NCBI GenBank assembly: GCA_959026535.1 | Contig: CAUFMB010000032.1 | Coordinates: forward strand, 1 to 25,139 | Length of the DNA stretch: 25,139 bases | From: an uncultured Collinsella sp. | GTDB taxonomy: Bacteria; Actinomycetota; Coriobacteriia; Coriobacteriales; Coriobacteriaceae | Direction of reading: 5' to 3' | Part shown: positions 1 to 8,428 of the stretch, piece by piece | How the letters are laid out: each line of letters opens with the position of its first letter | Position numbering within the stretch: position 1 is the stretch's first letter | Made by a program: the position numbers and the translations under genes | The notes under the pieces: model-generated | Database searches by the model: none | What the model was told of the DNA's origin: nothing | Seen by the model: the letters and a program-made list of their open reading frames with translations, nothing else

Positions 1-71
1 ATAAATATTTACTAGACGGCTCCTTCGTACTAAAAAGTTCGTCTAACAATCGGCTGATTCTATGCCTCCGG

Positions 72-100
72 CGGAGAAACTGCAGAATACTCCGTTTTTT
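72..100 (+). terminator. Possible weak intrinsic terminator
   Basis: CGGAG (72-76) can pair with CTCCG (90-94), followed directly by six T (95-100). The stem is only 5 bp with a 13-base loop, so it is weak. It would end a plus-strand gene lying left of the window. I see no gene in bases 1-161. Confidence 0.3.
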
Positions 101-161
101 GCACGGCCCGAGGGGGAACACCTGTCGTTTGGGGCTGCGATAAGCGGAACTGCCTTAGGGA

Positions 162-1175
162 TTACGCCATCGGGATACGGTCGTGGTTGACTTGGCTGTA
201 GAACAGGCGCTGAATCTCGTCCGCATCACGTGACTGGCCGAGTGCCCACATGGTCTTGGCCACGAGCGTCTCGGTGGTCATGTCGTCGCCGCGCAAAATA
301 CCCGGATGATCGGCGTAAGCTCGGCCGACCTCATAAACGCCCAGATCGAGGCCCTCTTCGGGGACCTGCGTGGTCATAACGACGGTGCGGCCCGAATCGA
401 CCCAGCGGAAAATTGCCTCTTGGAACGACTCGCCCGACTCGCCAAACTCGGGAATACCGCCAATGCCAAAGGTCTCCAGAATCACGGCATCGTAGCTATT
501 GGCAAGGGCGTCGAGGATGCCCGGGTTTACGCCGGGCGTAAGCTTGAGTACAAATACGCGCGGATCGATGCTGTCGTAGAAACGCACCGGGTTTTCGCCC
601 TGATGCGTGCCGTGAAGCCCGTTGCGCACGATGCGGTCGTTGCGGATATAGGCGATGGGCGGATAGTTGACGCTGATGAACGCGTTAAAGCTCATGGTGC
701 GCTGCTTGCGGGCGCGCGTGCCGGCAATGGCGACGCCGCCAAACACAATCGACACATCGTGCGAATGCTCGTCGAGCGCATAGAGCAGGCTCTGATACAG
801 ATTGAGCTTGGCATCGGTAAAGGGGTTGCCCATGGGCTTTTGCGAGCCGGTGAGCACGATGGGCTTGGGGCTGTCCTGAATCAGGTAGGAAAGTGCTGCC
901 GCGGTGTAACTCATGGTGTCGGTGCCGTGCAGAATCACGAAGCCGTCGTGATCGGCATAGCCTTCGACGATGACATCGCGGATACGCATCCAGTCGCTCG
1001 GGCGCATATTGGTGCTGTCGATGTTCATGGGCTGCACCACGTCGAGCTCGCAGAGGCCCGAGATCTCGGGGACGCTCTGGGCGAGCTCCTCACCGGTCAG
1101 GGCGGGGGAGAGGCCGTTGCCGTCCTCGGTCGATGCGATGGTGCCGCCCGTGGCGATGAGAAGGATGCGCTTCAT
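162..1175 (-). CDS. ansA: Type I (cytosolic) L-asparaginase
   Basis: Hydrolyses L-asparagine to aspartate and ammonia. The protein is 337 aa and begins MKRILLIATGGTIAST, the family's N-terminal signature with the nucleophilic Thr at about residue 12. The second signature, HGTDTM at about residues 83-88, carries the second catalytic Thr-Asp pair, and GSQKPMG near residue 115 fits the catalytic Lys region. There is no signal peptide, which points to the cytosolic form rather than the periplasmic one. I chose the ATG at 1175 over an in-frame upstream start at 1247 because an AGGA ribosome binding site lies just before it and the family alignment starts there. The gene stands alone and is divergent from guaA. 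Glutaminase side activity or AspD-type annotation is possible, but the family is clear. Confidence 0.93.
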   Translation of the reverse strand: MKRILLIATGGTIASTEDGNGLSPALTGEELAQSVPEISGLCELDVVQPMNIDSTNMRPSDWMRIRDVIVEGYADHDGFVILHGTDTMSYTAAALSYLIQDSPKPIVLTGSQKPMGNPFTDAKLNLYQSLLYALDEHSHDVSIVFGGVAIAGTRARKQRTMSFNAFISVNYPPIAYIRNDRIVRNGLHGTHQGENPVRFYDSIDPRVFVLKLTPGVNPGILDALANSYDAVILETFGIGGIPEFGESGESFQEAIFRWVDSGRTVVMTTQVPEEGLDLGVYEVGRAYADHPGILRGDDMTTETLVAKTMWALGQSRDADEIQRLFYSQVNHDRIPMA

Positions 1176-1226
1176 GCTGGTATTCCTATCGTATTTGCCG
1201 CCGCAGAGGCGGAGTCGTTCGGCAGT

Positions 1227-1254
1227 ATTGTGGCACAGGGCGTCCAATGTTCAA
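1227..1254 (-). promoter_or_regulatory. Candidate promoter for the asparaginase gene
   Basis: On the minus strand TTGAAC (1249-1254) and CACAAT (1227-1232) are separated by 16 bases; each matches 4 of 6 consensus positions. The imperfect inverted repeat AAACGTATTAC / GTAACGTTT just upstream (about 1253-1279) could be an operator in the divergent asparaginase-guaA region. This is pattern matching only. Confidence 0.35.
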
Positions 1255-1442
1255 ACGTATTACATCATCTGTAACGTTTGGTAACACTTCAATTGCCGTC
1301 AAATAAGGGCCTAGGTCGTGCGTTTGCCGTGCGCTGATGGCTGCGAGGGGCGAGAAACCCCATATAACGTGTACACTATGAAGGCTATTTTCGTTCATTC
1401 ACGCGGGTGGGCACCGGCTCCCCGCCAACAAGAGGGGGAACC

Positions 1443-3041
1443 ATGGATCAAAAGGCTTCCGCAAAGGTCCTCGTACTCGACTTTGGTGCGCAGTACGGTC
1501 AGCTCATTGCCCGTCGCGTCCGCGACCTCAACGTGTATTCCGAGATTGTCCCCTGCGACATCTCGGCCGACGAGATTCGCGAGATGAACGCCTCTGCGCT
1601 CATCCTTTCTGGCGGTCCGGCTTCCGTGTATGCCGAGGACGCTCCGTCTATCGATCCCGCCATCTTTGACCTGGGCCTTCCCGTCCTGGGCTTCTGCTAC
1701 GGCCATCAGATCACGGCCGTGACGCTCGGCGGCAAGGTCGGCCACTCCGAGGTGGGCGAGTACGGCCGCGCCACCATCACGCGCACGGCCGGCGCCAAGC
1801 TCTTTAACTCCACGCCCATGGAGCAGACCGTGTGGATGAGCCACCGCGACGCCGTTTCCGAGGTGCCCGAGGGCTTTACCGTTACCGCCAGCACTGACGT
1901 GTGCCCGGTTGCTGCCATGGAGTGCGTCGAGCGCAAGATTTTCACCACGCAGTTCCACCCCGAGGTCAAGCACTCCGAGTATGGTCAGCAGCTGCTGAGC
2001 AACTTCCTGTTTGAGATCTGCGGCCTGGAGCCCAACTGGAGTATGGACAACCTGGTCGAGACCATGACGGCCGAGTTCCGCGAGAAGGTCGGCGACGACC
2101 GCGTGATTCTGGCCCTGTCCGGTGGCGTCGACTCCTCCGTCGTGGCTGCGCTGGGCGCTCGCGCCGTGGGCAAGCAGATGACCTGCGTGTTCATCAACCA
2201 CGGTCTGCTGCGCAAGGGCGAGCCCGAGCAGGTGGAGGAGGTCTTCACCAAGCAGTTTGACGTCGACTTTATCCACGTCCACGCCGAGGACCGCTATGCC
2301 GAGCTTCTGGCCGGCGTGACCGAGCCCGAGGAGAAGCGCCGCATCATCGGTACGCAGTTCTGGAAAGAGTTCTTCGCGGTTGCTCAGCAGCTCGAGACCG
2401 ATGGCAAGCCGGTCAAGTACCTGGCTCAGGGCACCATCTACCCCGACATCATCGAGTCCGGCGCTCGCAAGACGGGCGGCAAGACGGCCACCATCAAGAG
2501 CCATCACAACCTGATCCCGTTCCCCGAGGGCGTGCACTTCGACCTTATTGAGCCGCTCGATCACTTCTTTAAGGACGAGGTCCGTGCACTTGGTCTGGCG
2601 CTGGGCCTGCCGGGTCACATCGTGTTCCGTCAGCCTTTCCCGGGTCCGGGTCTGGCCATCCGCATCATCGGCGCGGTCGACAAGGAGAAGCTCGAGATCC
2701 TCAAGAACGCCGACGCTATCGTGCGCGAGGAGCTCGACGCCTACAACCAGCGCCTGTATGAGCAGACCGGCGAGCGCAACTCCGAGCACAGCTGCTGGCA
2801 GTATTTTGCGGTTCTGCCCGACATTAAGTCCGTCGGCGTTATGGGTGACGAGCGCACCTACCAGCGCCCGATCATCCTGCGTGCCGTCGAGTCCAGCGAT
2901 GCCATGACCGCCGACTGGGCCAAACTGCCTTACGACGTCCTGGCCCGCATCTCCGGCCGCATCGTTGCTGAGGTCCCCGGCGCCAACCGCGTGTGCTACG
3001 ACATCACGTCTAAGCCGCCCGCGACGATCGAATGGGAGTAG
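1443..3041 (+). CDS. guaA: GMP synthase (glutamine-hydrolysing)
   Basis: Converts XMP to GMP using ATP and glutamine, the last step of de novo guanine nucleotide synthesis. The protein is 532 aa, normal for the fused form. The N-terminal class I glutamine amidotransferase domain (about 1-205) has its nucleophile Cys85 in GFCYGHQ and the His/Glu pair in the motif HPEVKHSE. The ATP-pyrophosphatase domain has the P-loop SGGVDSS at about residues 224-230. The C-terminal dimerisation domain ends in the family-typical PPATIEWE. The ATG at 1443 follows a strong AGAGGGGGA ribosome binding site; an in-frame upstream start at 1407 has no such support. Upstream I see no recognisable purine riboswitch. 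The gene ends at the perfect terminator at 3157. Confidence 0.98.
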   Translation: MDQKASAKVLVLDFGAQYGQLIARRVRDLNVYSEIVPCDISADEIREMNASALILSGGPASVYAEDAPSIDPAIFDLGLPVLGFCYGHQITAVTLGGKVGHSEVGEYGRATITRTAGAKLFNSTPMEQTVWMSHRDAVSEVPEGFTVTASTDVCPVAAMECVERKIFTTQFHPEVKHSEYGQQLLSNFLFEICGLEPNWSMDNLVETMTAEFREKVGDDRVILALSGGVDSSVVAALGARAVGKQMTCVFINHGLLRKGEPEQVEEVFTKQFDVDFIHVHAEDRYAELLAGVTEPEEKRRIIGTQFWKEFFAVAQQLETDGKPVKYLAQGTIYPDIIESGARKTGGKTATIKSHHNLIPFPEGVHFDLIEPLDHFFKDEVRALGLALGLPGHIVFRQPFPGPGLAIRIIGAVDKEKLEILKNADAIVREELDAYNQRLYEQTGERNSEHSCWQYFAVLPDIKSVGVMGDERTYQRPIILRAVESSDAMTADWAKLPYDVLARISGRIVAEVPGANRVCYDITSKPPATIEWE

Positions 3042-3156
3042 GCTGACAGGGTTCTGACCTGCACTTTTGAGTGCCGCACTGTGCTCCTGAGTTTCGTTTC
3101 GTACGAGAGTTACGGCAAAACCACCAGCGACATTGGTGAGTAAACTCGATTATCGA

Positions 3157-3190
3157 GCCTCCGTTCCCATGTTGGAACGGAGGCTTTTTC
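3157..3190 (+). terminator. Strong intrinsic terminator of guaA
   Basis: Perfect 11-bp stem GCCTCCGTTCC (3157-3167) / GGAACGGAGGC (3174-3184), six-base loop CATGTT, then TTTTTC. It overlaps a small palindrome CTCGAT-T-ATCGAG (3145-3157). It marks the left edge of the GC-rich cassette that follows. Confidence 0.92.
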
Positions 3191-3282
3191 TTTGCCTTTT
3201 TACTCTCTTTCACCTGCGATTTCGCGATTTACTCCCCGTGTTTCAAGATGGAAGCGTTTGGTTGCGAGGCACGCCGGTGTGA

Positions 3283-3302
3283 GGGCCTGAGTCGTCAGGC
3301 CC
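3283..3302 (-). terminator. Hairpin at the 3' end of the kinase gene
   Basis: Perfect 8-bp stem GGGCCTGA (3283-3290) / TCAGGCCC (3295-3302) with loop GTCG; on the minus strand it includes the stop codon of the sensor kinase. There is no T-tract downstream, so a terminator or mRNA-stabilising role is only possible. Confidence 0.35.
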
Positions 3303-4731
3303 CGCACAGGGGGACCGCGATGGTGGCCACCGCGCCGCCCGAGGGGCTGTTGGCGAGCGAGACGGAGCCCCCGTGGGCGCTCGCGGCCTCGGAGGCGGCG
3401 TGGAGGCCGAGCCCGTAGTGGCGGCCTCCGTCGCGCGAGGAGCGGGATGAGTCGTCTGTGAAGAGGCGCTCGCAGCCGCGTTCGAGGGCGGCGGGAGAGA
3501 AGCCCGGTCCGTCGTCGGCGACCTCGATGACGAGGTGCCCGCCCGCGACGTCGCAGGAGACCGCCACGCGCGAGCGCGCGTGCTCGGCGGCGTTGGCCAC
3601 GAGGTTCGCGGCGGCTCGCGCCAGGGCGGTTCGGTCGAGCGGGGCCTCGGGCGCGCCCGCGACAGCGGGGCTCGTGGCCGCGTCGAGCGTCACGCCTCGC
3701 GCCCGGGCGATCTGGGCGGCCTCGGCGAGGACCTGCTCGCAGAGCTCGGCCGGCCGCATGGGGGCCCTCTCTGCCCCGCCGGACCCGCGCGAGGCCTCGA
3801 TGAGCAGGCGCACGTAGCCGTCGAGCCTTTCGACACCGCCGGCTATGTCGCGCGCGGCGGCCGCGAGGTCGGCGTCTTTCTCGTCTTCCAGCTCCTCCGC
3901 CACGAAGTCGGCGTTGGCGCGCAGCACGGTGAGCGGCGTCTTGAGGTCGTGGGCGAGCGACGCCACCTGCTCGCGCTGCCCCCGCTCCGCGGCCCAGCGG
4001 GCCTCGAGCGACTCGGCGAGGGAGGCCCGCATGGCGTCCATCGCGGCGAGGACGTCGTTCACCTCGCGCACGTTGGTGCTGCCGACCGCGAAGTCGAGCT
4101 CCCCCGCGCCGACGCGCCCCGCCGCCTCCGCGAGCGGCGCCATCTTGCGTGAGATCACGCGGCTCGCGCGGCGCGCCACGAGCGCGAGCGCGAGCGCGCT
4201 TCCCGCCGCGGCGCCGACGAGCATGAGGTTCTGCGGGTTGGGAAGCAGGTCGGCGAGGTCGCGCGAGACCCACTGCGGCAGGTACTCGCTGACGAGTGCG
4301 CAGGCCCCGCCGCCCTTGAGCGGGAACGCGGCGTAGGTGAGGCCCGAGCCCCCGCCCTCGATCTCCACTGTGCCCGGATCCGCGACGAGTGCCGCACGGG
4401 CCATTTCCGTCGCGTCCTCGAGCCGTGTGCCTTCGAGGTCTGTCATCAGCACGTATCCGTCCTTATTCAGGATGAGGTAACGGTACGCCGTCGGCACGTC
4501 CTGCTGCCCGCAGACGCCGTCGCGTGCCAGACCCTCCGCGACCTCGCGCGCATTGGCCGGCCCCCAGCTTGCCTCGTAGACGAAGCCCGCGTCGATCGCC
4601 GCGGAGAGCGCCATGAACGAGGCGAGCCACGCCGTGGCGACCGCCGCGAACGCGTAGGCGAAGTAGCGCGCGATGACGAAGGAGAGCGGCATTCCCCCGC
4701 GACCTCGCGCCCCGGTCCTCAGAGCTGCCAC
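3295..4731 (-). CDS. Membrane sensor histidine kinase of the ABC/immunity operon
   Basis: Probable partner of the response regulator just upstream. The 478-aa protein has a transmembrane helix at about 18-46, an extracytoplasmic sensor region to about 166, a second helix at about 167-187, a HAMP-like linker to about 240, then HisKA with phospho-acceptor His261 in SLAHDLKTPL. The ATPase domain follows with N-box NLVANAAEHA, G1 box DDGPGFSP and G2 region HYGLGLHAASE. The GTG at 4731 overlaps the regulator's stop by 13 bases, a sign of translational coupling; an ATG at 4692 (starting MPLSFVIARYF) is an alternative start. It is last of six tightly packed genes. Base composition is much richer in GC than guaA. 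Such kinases next to immunity ABC transporters commonly sense cell-wall-active peptides; the ligand here is unknown. Confidence 0.88.
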   Translation of the reverse strand: MAALRTGARGRGGMPLSFVIARYFAYAFAAVATAWLASFMALSAAIDAGFVYEASWGPANAREVAEGLARDGVCGQQDVPTAYRYLILNKDGYVLMTDLEGTRLEDATEMARAALVADPGTVEIEGGGSGLTYAAFPLKGGGACALVSEYLPQWVSRDLADLLPNPQNLMLVGAAAGSALALALVARRASRVISRKMAPLAEAAGRVGAGELDFAVGSTNVREVNDVLAAMDAMRASLAESLEARWAAERGQREQVASLAHDLKTPLTVLRANADFVAEELEDEKDADLAAAARDIAGGVERLDGYVRLLIEASRGSGGAERAPMRPAELCEQVLAEAAQIARARGVTLDAATSPAVAGAPEAPLDRTALARAAANLVANAAEHARSRVAVSCDVAGGHLVIEVADDGPGFSPAALERGCERLFTDDSSRSSRDGGRHYGLGLHAASEAASAHGGSVSLANSPSGGAVATIAVPLCGA

Positions 4732-5381
4732 TTGTACCCCATCCCCCAGACGGTCGCGATCGGATCGGCGCCGGCCTCGGAGAGTTTCCTCCGGGCGCGG
4801 CTGACCTGCATGGATATGGCCGCGTCGTCGGCGTCGCTCTCCCAGCCGAGCACCGCCTCGCGGATCTGCGCGCGGCTCATGACCTGCCCAGGGTGGCGGG
4901 CGAGGTACTCGCAGATGGCGTACTCGGTGGGCGTGAGCGGCACGGCCTCGCCGCCCACGGCGAGGCCGCGCGCCCCGAGGTCGATCCGCACCTCCCCGAA
5001 GGAGAGGGCGTGCGAGCGCGGCCGGCGCTCACGGCGTAGATGGGCCGCGACCTTGGCGCGCAGCTCCGCGGCCCCGAAGGGCTTGCGGACGTAGTCGTCG
5101 GCGCCCAGGCCGTAGCCGACCACGGCGTCCTCCTCGGCCACGCGCGCGGTCAGGAAGATGATGGGCCCGTCGAAGTCCGGGCGGATCTGCCGCACGAGCT
5201 CGAAGCCGTCGAGCCCCGGCATCATGACGTCGCAGAGCACGAGGTCGAAGCGCGAGAGGTCCGTCCCCGGGACCGCCGTCGGGTCCGCTGCCTTGACGAC
5301 CTCATGGCCGTCGCGGCCGAGGACGCGCGCGAGCGCGTCGAGGATCGCCCGCTCATCATCCACTGCCAGTATCCTCGCCAT
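4719..5381 (-). CDS. OmpR/PhoB-family response regulator
   Basis: A 220-aa two-domain transcription factor. The receiver domain (about 1-115) has the acidic pair DD at 8-9, the phospho-acceptor Asp51 in VLCDVMMPGLDG, the Thr in FLTARV and the Lys in VRKPF. The C-terminal winged-helix domain (about 125-220) has the family's SFGEVRIDL start, the LTPTEYAICEYLARHPG region, and ends GMGYKWQL. The ATG at 5381 follows an AGGAGG ribosome binding site. The gene lies 45 bases after the YxeA-like gene and overlaps the kinase gene. It likely controls the ABC operon of which it is part, an inference from position. Confidence 0.92.
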   Translation of the reverse strand: MARILAVDDERAILDALARVLGRDGHEVVKAADPTAVPGTDLSRFDLVLCDVMMPGLDGFELVRQIRPDFDGPIIFLTARVAEEDAVVGYGLGADDYVRKPFGAAELRAKVAAHLRRERRPRSHALSFGEVRIDLGARGLAVGGEAVPLTPTEYAICEYLARHPGQVMSRAQIREAVLGWESDADDAAISMQVSRARRKLSEAGADPIATVWGMGYKWQL

Positions 5382-5426
5382 GTTCGACCTCCTGAAACTC
5401 CCGTCGGCATTGTACTAGCGCCGCGC

Positions 5427-5828
5427 TCAGCGGTCCAGAGCCCCGCGCGCAGCCGCGGGCGCCTCGGCCGCATCGCACGCGCGGTAGCGCACGCCCGAGC
5501 CGCCGCGCGCCTCGATCTCGAGCCAGCCCTCGCCGTCCGACTCCCGCCCGAAGAAGATGAGCTGGAGCTCTCGGACATTGCCCCTGTCGTCCGCCGCGTC
5601 CACCAGGTAGACGTAGTTTGCCCCCGCCCCGGTGGCGTCGGCGTAGGAGCTCGCGTGGCTGCCGGGCTCGGGCGCGGGCGCCCACATGGCGATCTCGGGG
5701 TTGGGCAGCACGCGGTCGGCGATCGAGCGCAGCGCCGACCCCCAGCCGGCGTCGAGCAGGGCATTCCCGCCCAGGACGAGCGCTGCGGAGAGGAGGACGA
5801 GCGCGGCGGTGAGCGGCTTCCTACTCAT
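5427..5828 (-). CDS. YxeA-like (DUF1093) small exported protein
   Basis: A 133-aa protein with an N-terminal membrane or signal segment (MSRKPLTAALVLLSAALVLGG) followed by an extracytoplasmic domain of about 105 aa. The pattern YADATGAGANYVYLVDAADDRGNVRELQLIFFG resembles the YxeA/DUF1093 family, small OB-fold-type proteins often encoded beside bacteriocin-immunity ABC transporters. Its start overlaps the end of the upstream permease gene by 8 bases, so it belongs to the same operon. Molecular role is unknown; a contribution to sensing or immunity at the membrane surface is inferred from context. The family call is moderately supported, the presence of a real gene is well supported. Confidence 0.72.
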   Translation of the reverse strand: MSRKPLTAALVLLSAALVLGGNALLDAGWGSALRSIADRVLPNPEIAMWAPAPEPGSHASSYADATGAGANYVYLVDAADDRGNVRELQLIFFGRESDGEGWLEIEARGGSGVRYRACDAAEAPAAARGALDR

Positions 5829-6636
5829 CTGCCCTCCCGTCCTCGAAACGGCAGAACCAAGCCAGAAGGACGGCGGCGGCTGCCGGGGCGAGCACGAGGC
5901 CAGCGAGCGCAGTCGTGAGGAGAGGGGCCGCCGCGCGTGCGGCGTCGATGAAGGCCTCCACCCCGAGCGACCCCAGGCGCGCGGGCCAGGCGAGCGGCAC
6001 CCAGCTCAGGGGCGTCGCCAGGGCACCGGTGAGCTCGCCGGTCATGAGGCCGTGCGCAAGTCCGCCCACTGAGAAGAACGCGAGGAGCATCCCCGCCGCG
6101 CCGGCGCCGATGGCGGCGTTGCGGCCGAGGCGCAGGGCCACGCCGAGCCCCAGCGCGTAGAGGGGCAGGCTGCCCAGCACGATGCCCGCCCAGGCGGCCG
6201 CAAGCGGAGCGGGCCCGAGCGGCAGGCGCCCGGCGACGGCGAGCACGGCCCCGAACACGCCGAGCGCCACGGCCAGCGCGCCCGCGCCGAGCGCCGCAAG
6301 GGCGAGCAGCTTCGCCGCGACGGCGCGCCCGCGCGAGGGGACCGCCGTGAGGTTGGCGAGGTGCCCGGCAGCGCGCTCCTCGTCCACGGCGAGCCCGCAG
6401 ACGATGGCGGACATGAGCGGCATGAGGGCGCCGAGGAACTGGGCGTGGGCGTCCGCGCCCAGCGCCGGGTCCCATCGGGTTACGGAGAAGTACTCGCCGC
6501 AGGCAAGACCGGCTGCCAGGCCGCAGACGAGGTGCACCGCCGTGAGCGGGGAGCGCGCCAGGCGCAGGGCCTCGGAGAGCAGGGCCCGCGGGAGAGTCAT
6601 GCGCGGCGTCGGGTCGGAGAGTCGTGTCATGGCCAT
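5821..6636 (-). CDS. Immunity-type ABC transporter permease (MutG/EpiG-like)
   Basis: A 271-aa integral membrane protein with about six hydrophobic segments (for example LTAVHLVCGLAAGLACG, LMPLMSAIVCGLAV, then a long Ala/Leu-rich stretch). The motif CGLAVDEERAAGHLANLTAVPSRG between the second and third segments is typical of the ABC-2 permeases of lantibiotic self-protection systems. The ATG at 6636 overlaps the preceding stop (TGATG) and has AGGAGAGG before it; ATG 6630 is an alternative. It should form a heterodimer with the permease encoded just upstream and use the ATPase at 7403-8131. Confidence 0.85.
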   Translation of the reverse strand: MAMTRLSDPTPRMTLPRALLSEALRLARSPLTAVHLVCGLAAGLACGEYFSVTRWDPALGADAHAQFLGALMPLMSAIVCGLAVDEERAAGHLANLTAVPSRGRAVAAKLLALAALGAGALAVALGVFGAVLAVAGRLPLGPAPLAAAWAGIVLGSLPLYALGLGVALRLGRNAAIGAGAAGMLLAFFSVGGLAHGLMTGELTGALATPLSWVPLAWPARLGSLGVEAFIDAARAAAPLLTTALAGLVLAPAAAAVLLAWFCRFEDGRADE

Positions 6637-7406
6637 CACCTCTCCTCGGAGCGCGCGAACCAGGCCGCGCCCGCCGCCGTGAGCGCGGCGAACGCGAGTG
6701 CGCAGACCGCAAGGCCCGCCAGTGTGAGCATGCCGTCCGCCGTGAGCGCCCCGCCGAGCGCCATGTCCGCCGCGAGTGGCTCGCCGCTCGGCAGCACGGG
6801 GATGAAGCTCGTGGGGATGACCATGCTCGCCGACGGCGGAAAGAGCTGCGGCAGCGGCATCAGCGACCAGGCGAACCCACCCACGAGCTGCGCGGCGAGC
6901 GGGCAGAAGATGCCCGCGAGCATGCCGAGTCGCGCCGTGAGGAAGAGCCCTGCGGGGATCATCCACGCCGCGGTCACCGTGTTGGCGAGCGCGCAGAGGA
7001 GCATCGTGAGCGTGCCCGCGGCCGTGAGGCCCTGCGAGGAGAACGCCGAGCCTGCGAGGTAGATGCCGAAGACCACGAGGTTCGAGAGCGTGCAGAGCGC
7101 GAGGCACCAGAGCGCCTTGGCCCACCAGGCGCGCCCGAGCGGGAAGCCCAGGCCTAGAAGCCCCCGCATCCGCGTGCGCGCGTCCGCCCGCGCGACGCAC
7201 GCCACCACGAGCGAGAGAGCCACGGGCAGGAAGAGCGCGTACCAGTAGTTCCACGCGCTGAAGATCTGCACGCCCCGGTAGGGCATCGCGCCGAGCAGCG
7301 GCATCGGCAGCGCCATGAGCACGGCCAGGCGAACCGGTGCCGCGTGGCGCGACTTCAGGGCCTCAGCGCGCAGGCCCGCGAGCAGGCCGCCTTTCTCGCC
7401 CGTCAT
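6636..7406 (-). CDS. Immunity-type ABC transporter permease (MutE/EpiE-like)
   Basis: A 256-aa membrane protein with about six transmembrane segments. The N-terminal cytoplasmic stretch LLAGLRAEALKSRHAAPVRLAVLMALP and the following AWNYWYALFLPVALSLVVACVARAD match the MutE/EpiE permease pattern: a short cytoplasmic start with Lys/Arg/His, a first helix, and an extracellular loop holding WNYWY. The start overlaps the stop of the ATPase gene by four bases (ATGA). Together with its neighbour it would form the membrane pore of an exporter that removes peptide antibiotics from the membrane; the substrate cannot be told from sequence. Confidence 0.86.
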   Translation of the reverse strand: MTGEKGGLLAGLRAEALKSRHAAPVRLAVLMALPMPLLGAMPYRGVQIFSAWNYWYALFLPVALSLVVACVARADARTRMRGLLGLGFPLGRAWWAKALWCLALCTLSNLVVFGIYLAGSAFSSQGLTAAGTLTMLLCALANTVTAAWMIPAGLFLTARLGMLAGIFCPLAAQLVGGFAWSLMPLPQLFPPSASMVIPTSFIPVLPSGEPLAADMALGGALTADGMLTLAGLAVCALAFAALTAAGAAWFARSEER

Positions 7407-8131
7407 GCCGCCACCTCCCCGCGCGCTCGTCGCCCCTCCCGGCAGACGCTCATGAAGAGTTCCTCGAGGTCCTGCCCGGGTCGAAGCGCATCCTCGTAGG
7501 CGAGGCGCCCCCCGTAGATGATGCCGATGGTGTCCGCCATCTGCTGCACCTCGGAGAGGATATGGCTCGAGACGATCACCGTCGTGCCCGCCGCCGCGAA
7601 GCCGCGGATCTGGTCGCGCAGCTCCTCGATGCCGATGGGGTCGAGGCCGTTGGTGGGCTCGTCGAGCACGAGCAGGCGTGGCCGGGCGATCAGCGCCAGC
7701 GCGAGCCCCAGGCGCTGCCGCATGCCCATCGAGAAGCGCCCGGCGCGCTTCTTCCCAGTGTCCGCGAGGTCCACGGCGGCGAGCACCTCATCTATGCGGC
7801 TCTCGGGAAGGCCCAGCAGCGTGGTGCGCACGCGCAGGTTCTCGCGCGCGGTGAGGTTGGGGTAGAGCGGCGCCTCCTCGATGAGGCTGCCGATTGCGTA
7901 GAGGTCCTCGCGGCGCCAGGCGTGCCCGGCAAAGAGGATCTCCCCGGCCGTCGGCCGCAGCATTCCGCAGATCATCTTGAGCGTTGTCGACTTGCCGGCT
8001 CCGTTGGGACCGAGCAGCCCGTACACCTCGCCCTCGCGGATATGAAGGCTCACGTCGGCCACGGCGTCCTGCGCCTGGTCGCCGCGGCCGAAGCGCTTGG
8101 TGAGCCCACGTGTCTCGAGCATGTAACCCAT
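7403..8131 (-). CDS. Immunity-type ABC transporter ATP-binding protein
   Basis: The 242-aa ATPase of the exporter. Walker A is GPNGAGKST (about 41-49), the signature region reads FSMGMRQRLGLALAL, and Walker B is LLVLDEPTNGLD followed by a switch His in VSSHILSE. Length and the sequence LLGPNGAGKSTTLKMICGMLRPTAGEI fit the NisF/MutF/EpiF and bacitracin (BcrA) groups. The ATG at 8131 follows AAAGGAT at six-base spacing. It is the first gene of a six-gene minus-strand operon (8131 down to 3295) whose members overlap or nearly touch. No lantibiotic precursor or biosynthetic gene is in the window, so it may serve stand-alone resistance. Confidence 0.93.
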   Translation of the reverse strand: MGYMLETRGLTKRFGRGDQAQDAVADVSLHIREGEVYGLLGPNGAGKSTTLKMICGMLRPTAGEILFAGHAWRREDLYAIGSLIEEAPLYPNLTARENLRVRTTLLGLPESRIDEVLAAVDLADTGKKRAGRFSMGMRQRLGLALALIARPRLLVLDEPTNGLDPIGIEELRDQIRGFAAAGTTVIVSSHILSEVQQMADTIGIIYGGRLAYEDALRPGQDLEELFMSVCREGRRARGEVAA

Positions 8132-8297
8132 GGGTTTATCCTTTCTCTTCCGGGCGCGCGGGCCGAGCCACCGTGCCCGCGCGCCTTACCTTTCGGGTTC
8201 ACCATCCATGATGGGGCGCGTTTCTAACGAAGCCGTAACGGCCGTTGGGCTCTTTTGGCGCCAGCCCTTCTCGACCCGTACGCCACTCATGGTATGT

Positions 8298-8309
8298 TTA
8301 TCGCGATAA
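8298..8309. promoter_or_regulatory. Palindromic operator-like site TTATCGCGATAA
   Basis: A perfect 12-bp palindrome 17 bases before the GTG of the truncated TetR-type gene and 167 bases upstream of the divergent ABC operon. Position and symmetry suit a TetR dimer site; with the repressor truncated it may now be orphaned. Confidence 0.5.
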
Positions 8310-8326
8310 CAAGGACGGAGGTGCCC

Positions 8327-8428
8327 GTGGCACGCAATAAGTACCTGGAGGAGACGGTCGAGAAGATTCTCGACGTTGCCGAGCGGCTCTTCGTGGAGCG
8401 CGGCTACGAGCACACCACGATGATCTGA
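8327..8428 (+). pseudogene. Truncated TetR-family regulator (5' end only)
   Basis: GTG at 8327, six bases after GGAG, opens a frame reading MARNKYLEETVEKILDVAER followed by LFVERGYEHTTM, the typical first helices of a TetR repressor; it stops at TGA 8426-8428 after 33 codons. A normal member is about 190-210 aa, so the recognition helix and the entire ligand domain are missing. The break abuts an HsdS scrap in another frame. Its codon use is GC-rich like the ABC operon, with which it is divergent, so it was probably the operon's local repressor before truncation. Confidence 0.8.

Noticed and set aside
1176..1442. Purine riboswitch before guaA
   Set aside because: I could not find a three-way junction or the conserved loop sequences; only a weak inverted repeat is present.
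1395..2789. Long minus-strand open frame of 464 codons opposite guaA
   Set aside because: It lies fully antisense to a certain guaA and has the Val/Leu/Gly/His-rich look of a codon-bias shadow with no motif.
3200..4273. Arg/Ala/Gly-rich minus-strand frame overlapping the kinase
   Set aside because: Out-of-frame reading of very GC-rich DNA; the kinase frame has all motifs.
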